NCBI GenBank assembly: GCA_002709045.1 | Contig: PAPJ01000007.1 | Span: 74,275-124,955, forward strand | DNA from: Planctomycetaceae bacterium | GTDB taxonomy: Bacteria; Planctomycetota; Planctomycetia; Pirellulales; Pirellulaceae | Reading direction: 5' to 3' | DNA length: 50,681 bases | Shown here: positions 26,751-35,767 of the stretch, piece by piece | How positions within the stretch are numbered: the stretch's first letter is position 1 | Layout of the letters: every line of letters starts with the position of its first letter | The notes under the pieces: model-generated | What the model was told of the DNA's origin: nothing | The model's database searches: none | The model's input: the letters and a program-made list of their open reading frames with translations, nothing else | Translations under genes and position numbers: made by a program

Positions 26751-28085
26751 TTATGCATTGATTTCAAGCAAACGCCCGGTACTGTCGCCAATAGACTTAA
26801 TATCAGCGTTCATTCGATCTAATACCGAAAGGAAAAGGTTGTTAAGTGGTGTCTCTTCAGGCAGCACAATATGACGCCCTGTCTGAATCGTCTTACCGCC
26901 ACTACCGGCAAGCACAATCGGCAGATCATGATGATTATGCCGATTAGCGTCACTCAGACCCGAACCATATACAATCATCGAGTTATCCAGAACGTTAGAC
27001 TCACCTTCCGGCATCGACTTAACCTTTTTAAGGAAATACTTAAATCCCTCAGCCAGATAGAGGTCAATCTTCCTGATCTTGTCCATCATCTCAGCTTCAT
27101 TGCGATGGTGTGATAACTGGTGATGACCTTCATTTACGCCCACCATCTTGTAACTACGGTTACTCCCGGCGTTTCCCAGCATCAGTGTGGCAATTCGTGT
27201 TGAGTCGGTCTGGAACGCAAGAGCAATGATGTCATACATCAGATGCATATGTTCTTCAAAACTACTGGGCACGTTATCAGGTAATTCCAACTCCGGACGC
27301 TCAATATTAGCAAGTTCTTCAGCACGCTGGACCCGCAACTCCAACTCGCGGACGCTCTGGAAATATTCATCCAACTTACGGCGATCCTCCTTGCCCAGTT
27401 GATTAACCAGAGCTTGAGCATCCTGTTTGACAAGATCTAATACACTTTTGCGATAAAAATCCCGTCGCTGTCGGCTCTCATCGGCCTTTTCGCCAGTACC
27501 AAATATTCTCTCAAATGCCAAACGCGGATTTATTTCCTTGGCCATCGGTACGTTTTCGGTTTTCCATGACACATTATTGGAATAGGCGCAACTGTAGCCT
27601 GAGTCGCAATTACCTGCATTACGCCCCTGCCTCAACCCTAATTCAAGTGAGGGCAAACGAGTTCGAAATCCGACCTGATGCGCAGCCGCCTGATCGACCG
27701 AAACCCCCACTTTAATATCTGCGCCAGACGTTTTGTAAGGATGGGCGCCGGTAAGATAAGTGGATGCACAGCGAGCATGATCCCCTGCACCGTCACCATG
27801 TGCACGTCCCATATCCTGAGCCAGACCAGTAATCACATTAAAATCACTGCGAAAGTCTTCAAGAACTTTCAACGTGTCGGACTGCACATAGGAGTCTCCT
27901 TCCCCGGTTGGCTTCCAGGAGTCCATGATAGCGCCGTTAGGAAAAAAGATAAAAGCCATACGGTTTGGAGCCGGCTTTGGTGCCGCTGCAAATACCGACG
28001 TGTTTGCGTTCATTGCATTGAGAAGTGGAAGTCCGATTCCCAGTCCGGCACCTCTCAAAAACGTTCGTCGATCTAAACTTTTCAT
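26751..28085 (-). CDS. Tat-exported DUF1552 protein
   Basis: A 444-residue protein with a twin-arginine signal (MKSLDRRTFLRGAGLGIGLPLL). It follows the DUF1552 pattern: MAFIFFPNGAIMDSWKP, YLTGAHPYKT, LELGLR, SCAYSNNVSW, YFQSVRELE, MLGNAGSNRSYKMVGVNEGHHQLSHH and VYGSGLSDANRHNHHDLPIVL. The last block recalls the alkaline-phosphatase/sulfatase-like fold of DUF1501. The family has no established biochemical function and is almost always paired with DUF1592 proteins, as here. Its ATG overlaps the DUF1592 stop by one base (TAATG), so translation is coupled. Confidence 0.92.
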   Translation of the reverse strand: MKSLDRRTFLRGAGLGIGLPLLNAMNANTSVFAAAPKPAPNRMAFIFFPNGAIMDSWKPTGEGDSYVQSDTLKVLEDFRSDFNVITGLAQDMGRAHGDGAGDHARCASTYLTGAHPYKTSGADIKVGVSVDQAAAHQVGFRTRLPSLELGLRQGRNAGNCDSGYSCAYSNNVSWKTENVPMAKEINPRLAFERIFGTGEKADESRQRRDFYRKSVLDLVKQDAQALVNQLGKEDRRKLDEYFQSVRELELRVQRAEELANIERPELELPDNVPSSFEEHMHLMYDIIALAFQTDSTRIATLMLGNAGSNRSYKMVGVNEGHHQLSHHRNEAEMMDKIRKIDLYLAEGFKYFLKKVKSMPEGESNVLDNSMIVYGSGLSDANRHNHHDLPIVLAGSGGKTIQTGRHIVLPEETPLNNLFLSVLDRMNADIKSIGDSTGRLLEINA

Positions 28086-30382
28086 TATTCTTCTCCGTCA
28101 ATACGACGCTTTAGAAACGGATCACTAAATACGATCTGCTTCACCAGTGAATGAAACCGAAACCCGTCGCGTTCAAGTTCTACTATTATTCTATCAATTG
28201 CACAGCGATCGTAGTATTCCAATCCTCGCCCTAATGCAAAGGTTAACATTCGGGCAGTCAATGCCCGGGAAAATTCACGCTCGCGTTTTGAGAGGATACC
28301 AACTAATTGTTCAGTCCCTTGAAAACTCTCACCAGTAGGCAGAATTCCTGAGGAATCCACATCAAATTGACCGTCTTTTATTCTAAATCGACCAATTGCG
28401 TCATAATTCTCAAATCCAAATCCGAGCGGATCCATATGATTATGACAACTGGCACAGACGGCATTTTCCCGGTGAATTTCCAATTGTTTACGAAAACTCG
28501 TTTCTCCGGACTCAGCTTTTTTCTCATCAATTTCCGGGACATTTTCGGGCGGATCAGGTGGCCGAGTCCCCAAAATGTTCTCCATGATCCATTTACCTCG
28601 CATCACAGGAGAGGTGCGGTTAGGTTGCGAGGTAAGCGTTAGCACGCTGGCATGAGTGAGTACACCGAAACGAGGAGTACTGGTAAGACTGACAAGCCGA
28701 AACTCGGGGCCAATAACATTTGGCAGGCCATAATGTTTCGCCAATTCTTCATTAACGAAGGTAAACCTGCCATCAAGAAAATCAATAATTGAACGATTTC
28801 GGCGCATCACGTCTTCAAAAAACATCATTGTTTCCGTCTTCATAGACTGACGCAGGGAATCGGTGAAGTCAAATTTGGGCGCCGGGGTTACTTCATCAAG
28901 ATTCCGCAGATTAAGCCATTGTGTTGCGAACCCTTCCACCAGGCCGAATGCCTTTGGATCTATGAGCATCCGTTCAATCTCTGCTTCCAAAACCCGCGGT
29001 TTGATAAGTTCACCGCTAAATGCCAACGACAGCAGTCGATCATCCGGCATACTGCTCCACAGGAAGTAGGACAACCGCGATGCTAATTCATAGGAATCAA
29101 TTTCACGCACTGCGTCTTTAGAGTTGCGATTTCCTTCGACACGAAACAGAAAACGGGGTGAGACAAGAATCGAACTAAGCGCAACCTGCATGCCACGCGC
29201 GAAGCTTTCGTCTTCTCCCATGACGACATTTACAAGATTTGCATAAGCGTTCACATGCGTCGCGTCAATACTCCGCCGAAATGCGCGACTAATGAGGGGA
29301 GTAAGTATCCGAGAAGCGGCAGCGGTTGCCTCAGCACCCCGAGGCACTTTGACCGCCAGAATATCGCGTTGCAGTTTTGTCAAAGCTTCCTGAGGAACGA
29401 CCTCAGGACCGACTATTTTGACTCCGAAAAAATTCAGGTTCCTGTCACGCTGTCTGGGCTCCGTTGCTTTTGGATTATAATAATCGTTAACAAAGCCTAT
29501 TCGCACGGCGTGTTTTCCAGCAGACAGTTGCATCGCAAACTCGTATTCTCTCGGTCTGTCCGTTCTCGCCGACACAGAAAACAACTGCTGTGTTCTTTGA
29601 TCAATCTGATACACCATCTTTGCCAATTCACTCCCCGCCTGATCTGCACCAACAAGCACTAGCAGTTTGTACTTGCCATCAAAGGGAACTTCATATGAGG
29701 CCGTCGCATCCCCATTGCTGCTGAATCTCAGCACACCGTCGACCAGGGAACCTGACCGATTGATTTTGAATTGTTCGAGTTCAATCGCATTCTCCGCCTG
29801 ATTTTCTTCATTCGGCGCATAAACCACCTGCTCGGCTACCTGTTCAGCCGCATTTAAGTATTTTTCCATCAGCAACGGAGATAGCGTCAGAACGTCTGCT
29901 ATATTATCGAATCCTTCTCCAACATCATCCGACGGGAAATCGTCAGCCGGTCTGAAGCGAATACCGAATAAATCACGGATCGTATTGTTATACTCCAGTC
30001 GATTTAACCTGCGAATCGTCACGGCGCCCGGATTTCTGACCTTGTCACAATCAACGCTATTTAACTTTTGATCCAGCCAGATTGTTATCAAATCCCGTTC
30101 GTTATCTGTGGGTTGCTCTGCCTCTTCCGGTGGCATCGCCTTGAACCGCATCATCTCAAAGACCTTGAGCCAATTCTTACGGTCATTAATAAACACATCT
30201 TCAATCCCACTGTGATCGGTTCGCACACCTGCTTCTAAATCATCGCCCCCATGACAGCCATTACAATATTTGGCGAAAAATGGTTTCACTTCATTCTCAT
30301 AGTCAACAACTGTCTTATCCTGTGCAAAAGCATCAGCACAGGTAAAGCAAATCAGTAGATAAACAGATAAACGACAGTTCAT
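28085..30382 (-). CDS. Exported DUF1592 multi-domain cytochrome-like protein
   Basis: A 765-residue protein with a signal peptide (MNCRLSVYLLICFTCADAFA). An N-terminal c-type haem motif C40-x-x-C43-H44 (YCNGCHGGDD) is followed by DUF1587 (IRRLNRLEYNNTIRDLFG), a carbohydrate-binding-like beta domain (~200-310), DUF1595/DUF1592 (LASRLSYFLWSSMPDD), DUF1588 with a second CxxCH (VCASCHNHMDPLGFGFE) and DUF1585 (LEYYDRCAIDRIIVELERDGFRF). These proteins are typical of planctomycetes and are thought to be periplasmic redox proteins linked to polymer degradation; direct evidence is limited. A sigma70-like promoter lies upstream at 30462-30491. Confidence 0.92.
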   Translation of the reverse strand: MNCRLSVYLLICFTCADAFAQDKTVVDYENEVKPFFAKYCNGCHGGDDLEAGVRTDHSGIEDVFINDRKNWLKVFEMMRFKAMPPEEAEQPTDNERDLITIWLDQKLNSVDCDKVRNPGAVTIRRLNRLEYNNTIRDLFGIRFRPADDFPSDDVGEGFDNIADVLTLSPLLMEKYLNAAEQVAEQVVYAPNEENQAENAIELEQFKINRSGSLVDGVLRFSSNGDATASYEVPFDGKYKLLVLVGADQAGSELAKMVYQIDQRTQQLFSVSARTDRPREYEFAMQLSAGKHAVRIGFVNDYYNPKATEPRQRDRNLNFFGVKIVGPEVVPQEALTKLQRDILAVKVPRGAEATAAASRILTPLISRAFRRSIDATHVNAYANLVNVVMGEDESFARGMQVALSSILVSPRFLFRVEGNRNSKDAVREIDSYELASRLSYFLWSSMPDDRLLSLAFSGELIKPRVLEAEIERMLIDPKAFGLVEGFATQWLNLRNLDEVTPAPKFDFTDSLRQSMKTETMMFFEDVMRRNRSIIDFLDGRFTFVNEELAKHYGLPNVIGPEFRLVSLTSTPRFGVLTHASVLTLTSQPNRTSPVMRGKWIMENILGTRPPDPPENVPEIDEKKAESGETSFRKQLEIHRENAVCASCHNHMDPLGFGFENYDAIGRFRIKDGQFDVDSSGILPTGESFQGTEQLVGILSKREREFSRALTARMLTFALGRGLEYYDRCAIDRIIVELERDGFRFHSLVKQIVFSDPFLKRRIDGEE

Positions 30383-30461
30383 TTCAATATTGATGGAAAA
30401 TACCGAGAACGTACCGGTTTTCAGGATACCCGCTTCCCGCGTGAAGTGTCCGGCCTGTTTT

Positions 30462-30491
30462 ATTATATCTCGGCTTGTCGATTTGTGTCAT
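30462..30491 (-). promoter_or_regulatory. Sigma70-like promoter of the DUF1592 operon
   Basis: On the minus strand: ATGACA (30491-30486, 5 of 6), 18-base spacer, perfect TATAAT (30467-30462). Predicted start about 30455, 73 bases before ATG 30382. It separates this operon from hslU. Confidence 0.55.
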
Positions 30492-30528
30492 GCCCAAACG
30501 CTCTCACCAATAAAGTGCCGGTGGACCA

Positions 30529-31869
30529 CTACAGAATATAGCGGCTGAGATCTTCATCGGCGGCCACCTCTTCCAGTCGACTACTGACAAATCCCTCGTT
30601 TATTTCAACGGTACAGGCGGTCATCTCAGCAGATTCAAAGCTGAGTTCTTCGAGTAAACGTTCGAGAATCGTGTGCAGTCGACGTGCTCCAATATTCTGA
30701 GTATTTTGATTCACCGAAAAGGCATAATTCGCCAATGCCTTAACCGCATCTGCTTTGAATCGGATTGTCACCCCTTCGGTTTCCAGCAAGGCCTGATATT
30801 GTTTTGTCAGCGAATTGTCCGGTTCTACAAGAATACGTTCGAAGTCATCTGCCGTTAAGCTTTCGAGTTCGACACGAATGGGAAACCGGCCCTGCAATTC
30901 CGGCATCAGGTCACTTGGCTGTGAATTGTGGAATGCGCCGGCTGCAACAAACAGAATATGATCGGTCTTTACGTATCCGTAACGGGTTTTAACCGATGTG
31001 CCCTCAACGATCGGCAGTAAATCTCTCTGCACGCCCGCACGTGATACATCGGCACTCTTACCTTCAGTTGCCGTAACTTTATCAATCTCATCGATAAAAA
31101 CGATGCCCAGGTTTTCAGCGATCTCTATGGCCAGATTATTAACCTTGTCATCATCGAGTAAATTCTCACATTCCTCTTCCAGCAGCACCTCGCGCGCCTG
31201 CTTCACGGTCAGTTCACGACTCTTACTGGTGGTGGGCATAATCTTGTCGAACATACCCTGCAGATCCATATCCATTCCTTCCATACCCATGCCTCCCATC
31301 ACTACCGGATTAGCCTTATGCTGCGTGGTAATTTCGACGGTACGATGATCCAATTCTCCGGAGACAAGCATAGCCTTCATTTTTTCACGAGTGCGCTGAT
31401 ATTGTTCTTCAGGATTATTGGCATCAGCGGCTGATGAGGTAATAGAAATTGGCGGTGGCGCCAGTAAATCCAAGAGGCGATCGTTCACTCTTTTTTTAGC
31501 AGCCGGAATCACTGTCTCCCGTTCACGATGTTTTACTAACTGAATAGCGTTTTCGACAAGATCACGCACAATACTTTCCACGTCTCGGCCATAGTAACCG
31601 ACTTCTGTGTATTTTGTGGCTTCTACTTTGACAAACGGTGCTTCCGTAAGCTTTGCAAGCCGCCTGGCGATTTCTGTTTTTCCGACACCCGTCGGACCAA
31701 TCATCAGGATATTCTTCGGCGAGACCTCCTGACGCATTTCACTAGATAACTGCCGGCGACGCCATCGATTTCTGACAGCAATAGCCACGGCGCGTTTAGC
31801 CTGATCCTGCCCAACAATAAACTGGTCTAGACGTTCAACAATTTGACGCGGTGAAAGATCACAATCCAT
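30529..31869 (-). CDS. hslU: ATP-dependent protease ATPase subunit HslU
   Basis: A 446-residue AAA+ unfoldase that feeds substrates into HslV. Walker A is GPTGVGKT (58-65), followed by the pore-loop region with the motif KYTEVGYYGRD and an I domain (~110-245; Met-rich MGGMGMEGMDMDLQGM). Walker B is IVFIDEIDK, and sensor residues and the C-terminal D-L-S-R-Y-I-L end, which inserts into HslV pockets, are present. Length and order are standard. It starts 50 bases after the hslV stop, so the two form an operon. Confidence 0.95.
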   Translation of the reverse strand: MDCDLSPRQIVERLDQFIVGQDQAKRAVAIAVRNRWRRRQLSSEMRQEVSPKNILMIGPTGVGKTEIARRLAKLTEAPFVKVEATKYTEVGYYGRDVESIVRDLVENAIQLVKHRERETVIPAAKKRVNDRLLDLLAPPPISITSSAADANNPEEQYQRTREKMKAMLVSGELDHRTVEITTQHKANPVVMGGMGMEGMDMDLQGMFDKIMPTTSKSRELTVKQAREVLLEEECENLLDDDKVNNLAIEIAENLGIVFIDEIDKVTATEGKSADVSRAGVQRDLLPIVEGTSVKTRYGYVKTDHILFVAAGAFHNSQPSDLMPELQGRFPIRVELESLTADDFERILVEPDNSLTKQYQALLETEGVTIRFKADAVKALANYAFSVNQNTQNIGARRLHTILERLLEELSFESAEMTACTVEINEGFVSSRLEEVAADEDLSRYIL

Positions 31870-31919
31870 GAATTTACTCTTGCTCTTAATTTATGTTTGG
31901 TACGAATAATGCGAGGAAC

Positions 31920-32483
31920 TTATCCATCGATATTCAGTGTTTCCACAATAATACTATCGTTGGTGTAGATATCGATGCTAGCGGCAATCTGCATCGCCTG
32001 AACGGCGATTTCACCAGCAGACAACTGTGAATGCTTAACTAACGAACGCGCTGCGGCTACTGCATAATTGCCTCCGGACCCAATCGCGACGACGCCGTCT
32101 GTCGGACTAATCACATCACCGGTTCCACTAAGCAACAGCGTATGTGACTTGTCAGCCACAATCATCATTGCTTCAAGGCGACGCAAAGCGCGATCCAGAC
32201 GCCACTCTTTCGCCAGTTCTGTGGCCGCTCGAGGCATATTGGCCGGGTAATCCATCAGCTTTGCCTCGAATCGTTCAAGCAATGCAAAGGCGTCTGCCGT
32301 ACTTCCTGCAAAACCACAAAGAACTTTGCCATCGCACAACCGCCGAATCTTGGTCGCATCTGCTTTCATAATTGCTGAACCCAATGTAACCTGTCCGTCT
32401 CCTGCTAATGCCACCTCACCCTCATGGCGAACTGAAACAATCGTTGTAGCATGAAATGTTGATTCCGAATTCGATTGACTCAT
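31920..32483 (-). CDS. hslV: ATP-dependent protease peptidase subunit HslV
   Basis: A 187-residue threonine peptidase, proteasome beta-like. The catalytic Thr lies in [11 protein letters not shown]; twelve residues ([12 protein letters not shown]) precede it, and no in-frame start lies nearer, so the active Thr (residue 13) must be freed by removal of a short propeptide, as in several other phyla. [30 protein letters not shown] and the C-terminal helix are conserved. It partners the downstream hslU. The upstream region is shared with the divergent isochorismatase gene. Confidence 0.95.
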   Translation of the reverse strand: MSQSNSESTFHATTIVSVRHEGEVALAGDGQVTLGSAIMKADATKIRRLCDGKVLCGFAGSTADAFALLERFEAKLMDYPANMPRAATELAKEWRLDRALRRLEAMMIVADKSHTLLLSGTGDVISPTDGVVAIGSGGNYAVAAARSLVKHSQLSAGEIAVQAMQIAASIDIYTNDSIIVETLNIDG

Positions 32484-32619
32484 CTATAAAATATTCTCCG
32501 AATTTACTGCTGAAGTGGCTACTTTTCGTTAACTCCATTTTGACCTATCTAAATGGGTGGCAAAAGGGGCTGTGCCAACAGTACAATGTCGTTTCAGTTA
32601 CCTGTTTTGGAGTCCCTAC

Positions 32620-33201
32620 ATGACTATTCCCGCCCGCAGCCCTGAATTAATGAATGCGGATGATACGGCTTTACTTGTCGTTGACGTACAAGAGAAGCTA
32701 ATTCCCCTAATAGAACACAATCGACTTATCCAATGGAATATCGGACGCCTGTTACGGGCTGCAAATGAGCTGCCGGTTGCTACCGCTGCCACCGAGCAAT
32801 ATCCGAAAGGCCTTGGCAATACGATCGATCTGGGGACAAATCTACCGGACACGATCGAACAAAAGCTTATGTTTAGTTGCCGGGAAGCCGCTTCCATCTT
32901 TTCCAGTTGGTCACAGGCTGGAATCCGCAAAATCCTGATTTGTGGAATCGAGACACATGTTTGCATTCAGCAAACCGTACTGGACCTGCTGGCAGACGGA
33001 TTCCGTGTTTATCTGGCCACAGACGCAATCGGTGCCCGCCACTCACTCGACCATCAGACCGCACTTCGTCGAATGGAAAGTAGCGGCGCGATACTTACTA
33101 CAACTGAGTCGGCGTTGTTTGAATGGTGCAACACTGCAGAACATGCGGCTTTCAAAACAATTAGCGCTTTGGTTCGCGAACTGCCACCCTCGTCTGCATA
33201 A
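32620..33201 (+). CDS. Isochorismatase-family cysteine hydrolase
   Basis: A 193-residue protein of the isochorismatase-like hydrolase superfamily (YcaC type). The catalytic triad is visible: D22 (VVDVQEKL), K82 (EQKLMFSC) and nucleophile C115 (GIETHVCIQQ). ATDAIGARHSLDHQTALRRM is typical of the YcaC-like branch, whose natural substrates are mostly unknown. ATG 32620 is chosen because GGAG lies seven bases upstream and the N-terminus fits the family; the frame is open further upstream. It is divergent from hslV. Confidence 0.88.
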   Translation: MTIPARSPELMNADDTALLVVDVQEKLIPLIEHNRLIQWNIGRLLRAANELPVATAATEQYPKGLGNTIDLGTNLPDTIEQKLMFSCREAASIFSSWSQAGIRKILICGIETHVCIQQTVLDLLADGFRVYLATDAIGARHSLDHQTALRRMESSGAILTTTESALFEWCNTAEHAAFKTISALVRELPPSSA

Positions 33202-33271
33202 TTACCTGCTATCATAAACTTACATCACTGTAACAAACTGCCCGAACACTAAACACGAAAGTATTTACCCC

Positions 33272-34456
33272 GTGTCAGAAAGTTATCCAACACTCAATCC
33301 TCCTACTCGGATCCTGATGGGACCCGGCCCAAGTGATATTCACCCACGTGTACTGAATGCGATCGGCAAAGGTACCGTAGGTCATTTAGATCCGTACTAC
33401 CTGCAAACAATGAATAATCTTCAGGAGATGCTACGCAAGGTTTTTAAAACCGAAAATGAACTGACAATGGCTATCAGCGCAACCGGATCGGCCGGCATGG
33501 AAACAACCGTTGTTAATGTCATCGAACCCGGTGACAAGATGCTGGTCTGCATTAATGGTGTCTTCGGAATGCGTATGGCTGACGTCGCTGAACGCGCCGG
33601 CGCAGAAGTTCTAACACTGGAACGCCCCTGGGGCGAAGTCTTTACCGCAGAGGACCTTCAACCAATTCTCGACGCTGAAAAACCAAAGGTTGTTGGTATC
33701 GTGATGGCAGAAACCTCGACCGGTGCCTGTCAACCGCTTGAGGAAATCTCTAAACTGGTACATGCCAATGGCGGATTGCTATTGGTTGATGCCGTTACTT
33801 CGCTCGGTGGCATGAATGTCGAGGTGGACAAATGGGGTATCGATGTCATCTATTCCGGTTCACAAAAATGCCTTAGTTGTCCTCCCGGACTAGCACCAAT
33901 TTCATTTAGTCCTGCTGCTGTGGAAGTACTCAATAATCGCAAAACAAAAGTTCGCAGCTGGTATCTCGACCTTTCTATGCTTTCTAGTTATTGGAGCGAA
34001 GACCGAGTCTACCATCACACCGCGCCAATCAATATGACCTATGCATTGTATGAAGCTTTGCGCGTCATCCTTGAGGAAGGCCTGGATAACTGCTTTGATC
34101 GTCATCTGCAAAATCATCTGGCACTCAAAGCAGGGCTTGAATCGCTCGGCTTTCAGTACAATGCGGACCCGAACCATCAACTGCCAATGCTTAACGCTGT
34201 AAAAATTCCTGCCGGTGTCGATGACGGCACTATTCGTGGTGGATTGCTCAAACGCTTTGGTATCGAAATCGGCGGTGGACTGGGAGCCTTCAAAGGTAAG
34301 GTTTGGCGAATTGGAATCATGGGACATGCTGCTCGACAGAACAACGTGTTGACATTTCTAGGTGCTCTGGAACAGCTTTTGGCCGAGAACAACTATGAAT
34401 TTTCGTCTGGCAGTAGTATCGCTGCTGCCAATGCTGCCTATGCCACTAACGCCTGA
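33272..34456 (+). CDS. Class V alanine--glyoxylate-type aminotransferase
   Basis: A 394-residue fold-type I PLP enzyme of the alanine/serine--glyoxylate aminotransferase family. Motifs: [13 protein letters not shown] near the N-terminus, [20 protein letters not shown] (phosphate binding), [30 protein letters not shown] and [12 protein letters not shown], with the Schiff-base K199. [18 protein letters not shown] ends the enzyme. It moves the amino group from alanine or serine to glyoxylate (or a related pair); the exact donor is not decided. Start is GTG 33272. It lies 70 bases after the hydrolase on the same strand. Confidence 0.92.
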   Translation: MSESYPTLNPPTRILMGPGPSDIHPRVLNAIGKGTVGHLDPYYLQTMNNLQEMLRKVFKTENELTMAISATGSAGMETTVVNVIEPGDKMLVCINGVFGMRMADVAERAGAEVLTLERPWGEVFTAEDLQPILDAEKPKVVGIVMAETSTGACQPLEEISKLVHANGGLLLVDAVTSLGGMNVEVDKWGIDVIYSGSQKCLSCPPGLAPISFSPAAVEVLNNRKTKVRSWYLDLSMLSSYWSEDRVYHHTAPINMTYALYEALRVILEEGLDNCFDRHLQNHLALKAGLESLGFQYNADPNHQLPMLNAVKIPAGVDDGTIRGGLLKRFGIEIGGGLGAFKGKVWRIGIMGHAARQNNVLTFLGALEQLLAENNYEFSSGSSIAAANAAYATNA

Positions 34457-34507
34457 GCAAGTATTTACATAAAAGAGTTTCCCGTTGCTTGCAAACAGGT
34501 CAAGGCT

Positions 34508-34535
34508 TTGATACGTTTTAAACAAAGGATATTAG
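34508..34535 (+). promoter_or_regulatory. Candidate sigma70-like promoter of csrA
   Basis: TTGATA (34508-34513, 5 of 6), 16-base spacer, TATTAG (34530-34535, 4 of 6). Predicted start about 34542, 21 bases before ATG 34563. Confidence 0.35.
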
Positions 34536-34562
34536 TTTTTCTTATTCAAAACGTGACGGAAC

Positions 34563-34766
34563 ATGTTAGTTTTAAGCCGAAAGGTCGGCGATCGCATCCA
34601 TATTGGCGCCGATATTTCTATCACCATTGTGAAACTCTCCGGCGGGACTGTGCGGATCGGGGTGGAAGCGCCTCCACATATGGCGATTGTGCGCGATGAA
34701 ATCAAAGAGAGCATCGAGCATGAAATGAATGCCGCCAGCCAGCCAGTCACCGACATTAGCACTTAG
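34563..34766 (+). CDS. csrA: Carbon storage regulator CsrA
   Basis: A 67-residue RNA-binding regulator that binds GGA-containing hairpins in 5' leaders and changes translation or mRNA stability. It has the complete consensus: MLVLSRKVGDRIHIG, ISITIVKLSGGTVRIGVEAP, H at the AIVRDEI region (PPHMAIVRDEI) and a variable C-terminal tail. The RNA-contact strands (L4, R6 and the IVRDE segment) are present. A GGA sits just before its own ATG, so autoregulation is possible. No flagellar genes adjoin it. Confidence 0.95.
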   Translation: MLVLSRKVGDRIHIGADISITIVKLSGGTVRIGVEAPPHMAIVRDEIKESIEHEMNAASQPVTDIST

Positions 34767-34836
34767 TCGCAAAGCTCTGAACTTCCATCCAAAGCTCATC
34801 AACGTGTACGCGATTGTCGATCCGTGGTTGGGTTTC

Positions 34837-35712
34837 CTATTCGACTTCAACGAGTGGAATTACCTTTATTTTGTCGGGCGGACGGAGGTCCAGCTCCATA
34901 GGCTCAGTACTCACCTGAAGCGTATTATTGATTTTAAAGAATTCGTCCAATCGCTCAAGTTTATCGCGTGCTGCTAACTCATTCTCATCTTCCCGGCCAG
35001 GTAAGCTACCCCATAATATGCGAAACCCTGGAATATCTTTTTTTAAGACATAGACAACAGTCTTCTTGGTTTCGGGATTCTCTGTCAATTCAATATTATA
35101 GAGTCCCATCTCCTGCCAGGTTGTACTACTCACGAGATCCGCGATCTGAGCGGCAGCGATGATTTTTTGGTCACCCCAACTGTCTCCGATCTGTCCCGCC
35201 GGGGGAACGTAGTCATGTGTAATTCGAAGATAATTTGCGACATCCTCTTTGGTGAATTCCCGCGGCGGTAAAACAACCGCCTGATCGTCAACAGGATACA
35301 GCCATGTACGGTTATCTAATTTAACCACCACCATCGCAACAGGATTACGATAACTTAATTCCAAATCAACGCCGTCCGGCCGCTTTGCAACTTTTTCGAC
35401 ACTGGCCACACATGGATGCAGCATAAACGCATCTCGCAACTGCATAGCCAGTTTCCGATCCGTTAAATAGTTTTCTTCCAGCTTTTGACCGGCAAACACG
35501 TCACTCAGTACATCCACTTTGATCCATGCCGGCTGTTTAGGTGAAAGGACGATCATGGCTGGTTTTAACTGGTACTGTGGCTGTCCGGTAACTCTGTCTT
35601 CTAAAACATACCAGCCAACTGCCACAGCAATTACAAAGATGACTATTACCGCCAGCGTGAGGATCGTGGAGTTACCACGACCACTTCTCAGTTTTATTCT
35701 TAACTTTATCAA
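34837..35712 (-). CDS. FtsQ/POTRA-like inner-membrane protein
   Basis: A 291-residue protein with one N-terminal transmembrane segment (TILTLAVIVIFVIAVAVGWY) after a basic cytosolic stretch, then a long periplasmic part. Residues ~85-160 (LRDAFMLHPCVASVEKVAKR, GVDLELSYRNPVAMVVV, WLYPVDDQAVVLP) look like the POTRA plus beta domain of FtsQ/DivIB. The gene follows murB by 55 bases on the same strand, the order expected for FtsQ in a dcw cluster. AGGAGG at 35723-35728 lies ten bases before a TTG at 35712, so I prefer this over TTG 35736. Moderate confidence; it could be another POTRA protein. Confidence 0.68.
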   Translation of the reverse strand: MIKLRIKLRSGRGNSTILTLAVIVIFVIAVAVGWYVLEDRVTGQPQYQLKPAMIVLSPKQPAWIKVDVLSDVFAGQKLEENYLTDRKLAMQLRDAFMLHPCVASVEKVAKRPDGVDLELSYRNPVAMVVVKLDNRTWLYPVDDQAVVLPPREFTKEDVANYLRITHDYVPPAGQIGDSWGDQKIIAAAQIADLVSSTTWQEMGLYNIELTENPETKKTVVYVLKKDIPGFRILWGSLPGREDENELAARDKLERLDEFFKINNTLQVSTEPMELDLRPPDKIKVIPLVEVE

Positions 35713-35722
35713 GTTGCTTTGT

Positions 35723-35728
35723 CCTCCT
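35723..35728 (-). promoter_or_regulatory. Ribosome binding site deciding a TTG start
   Basis: A perfect AGGAGG (minus strand) ten bases before TTG 35712. It lies inside the longer frame that begins at TTG 35736 and therefore argues for the shorter protein. Confidence 0.6.
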
Positions 35729-35767
35729 GACGGCAACAGTTGAGATCAACGCCTGCTTGGAAGCCAG

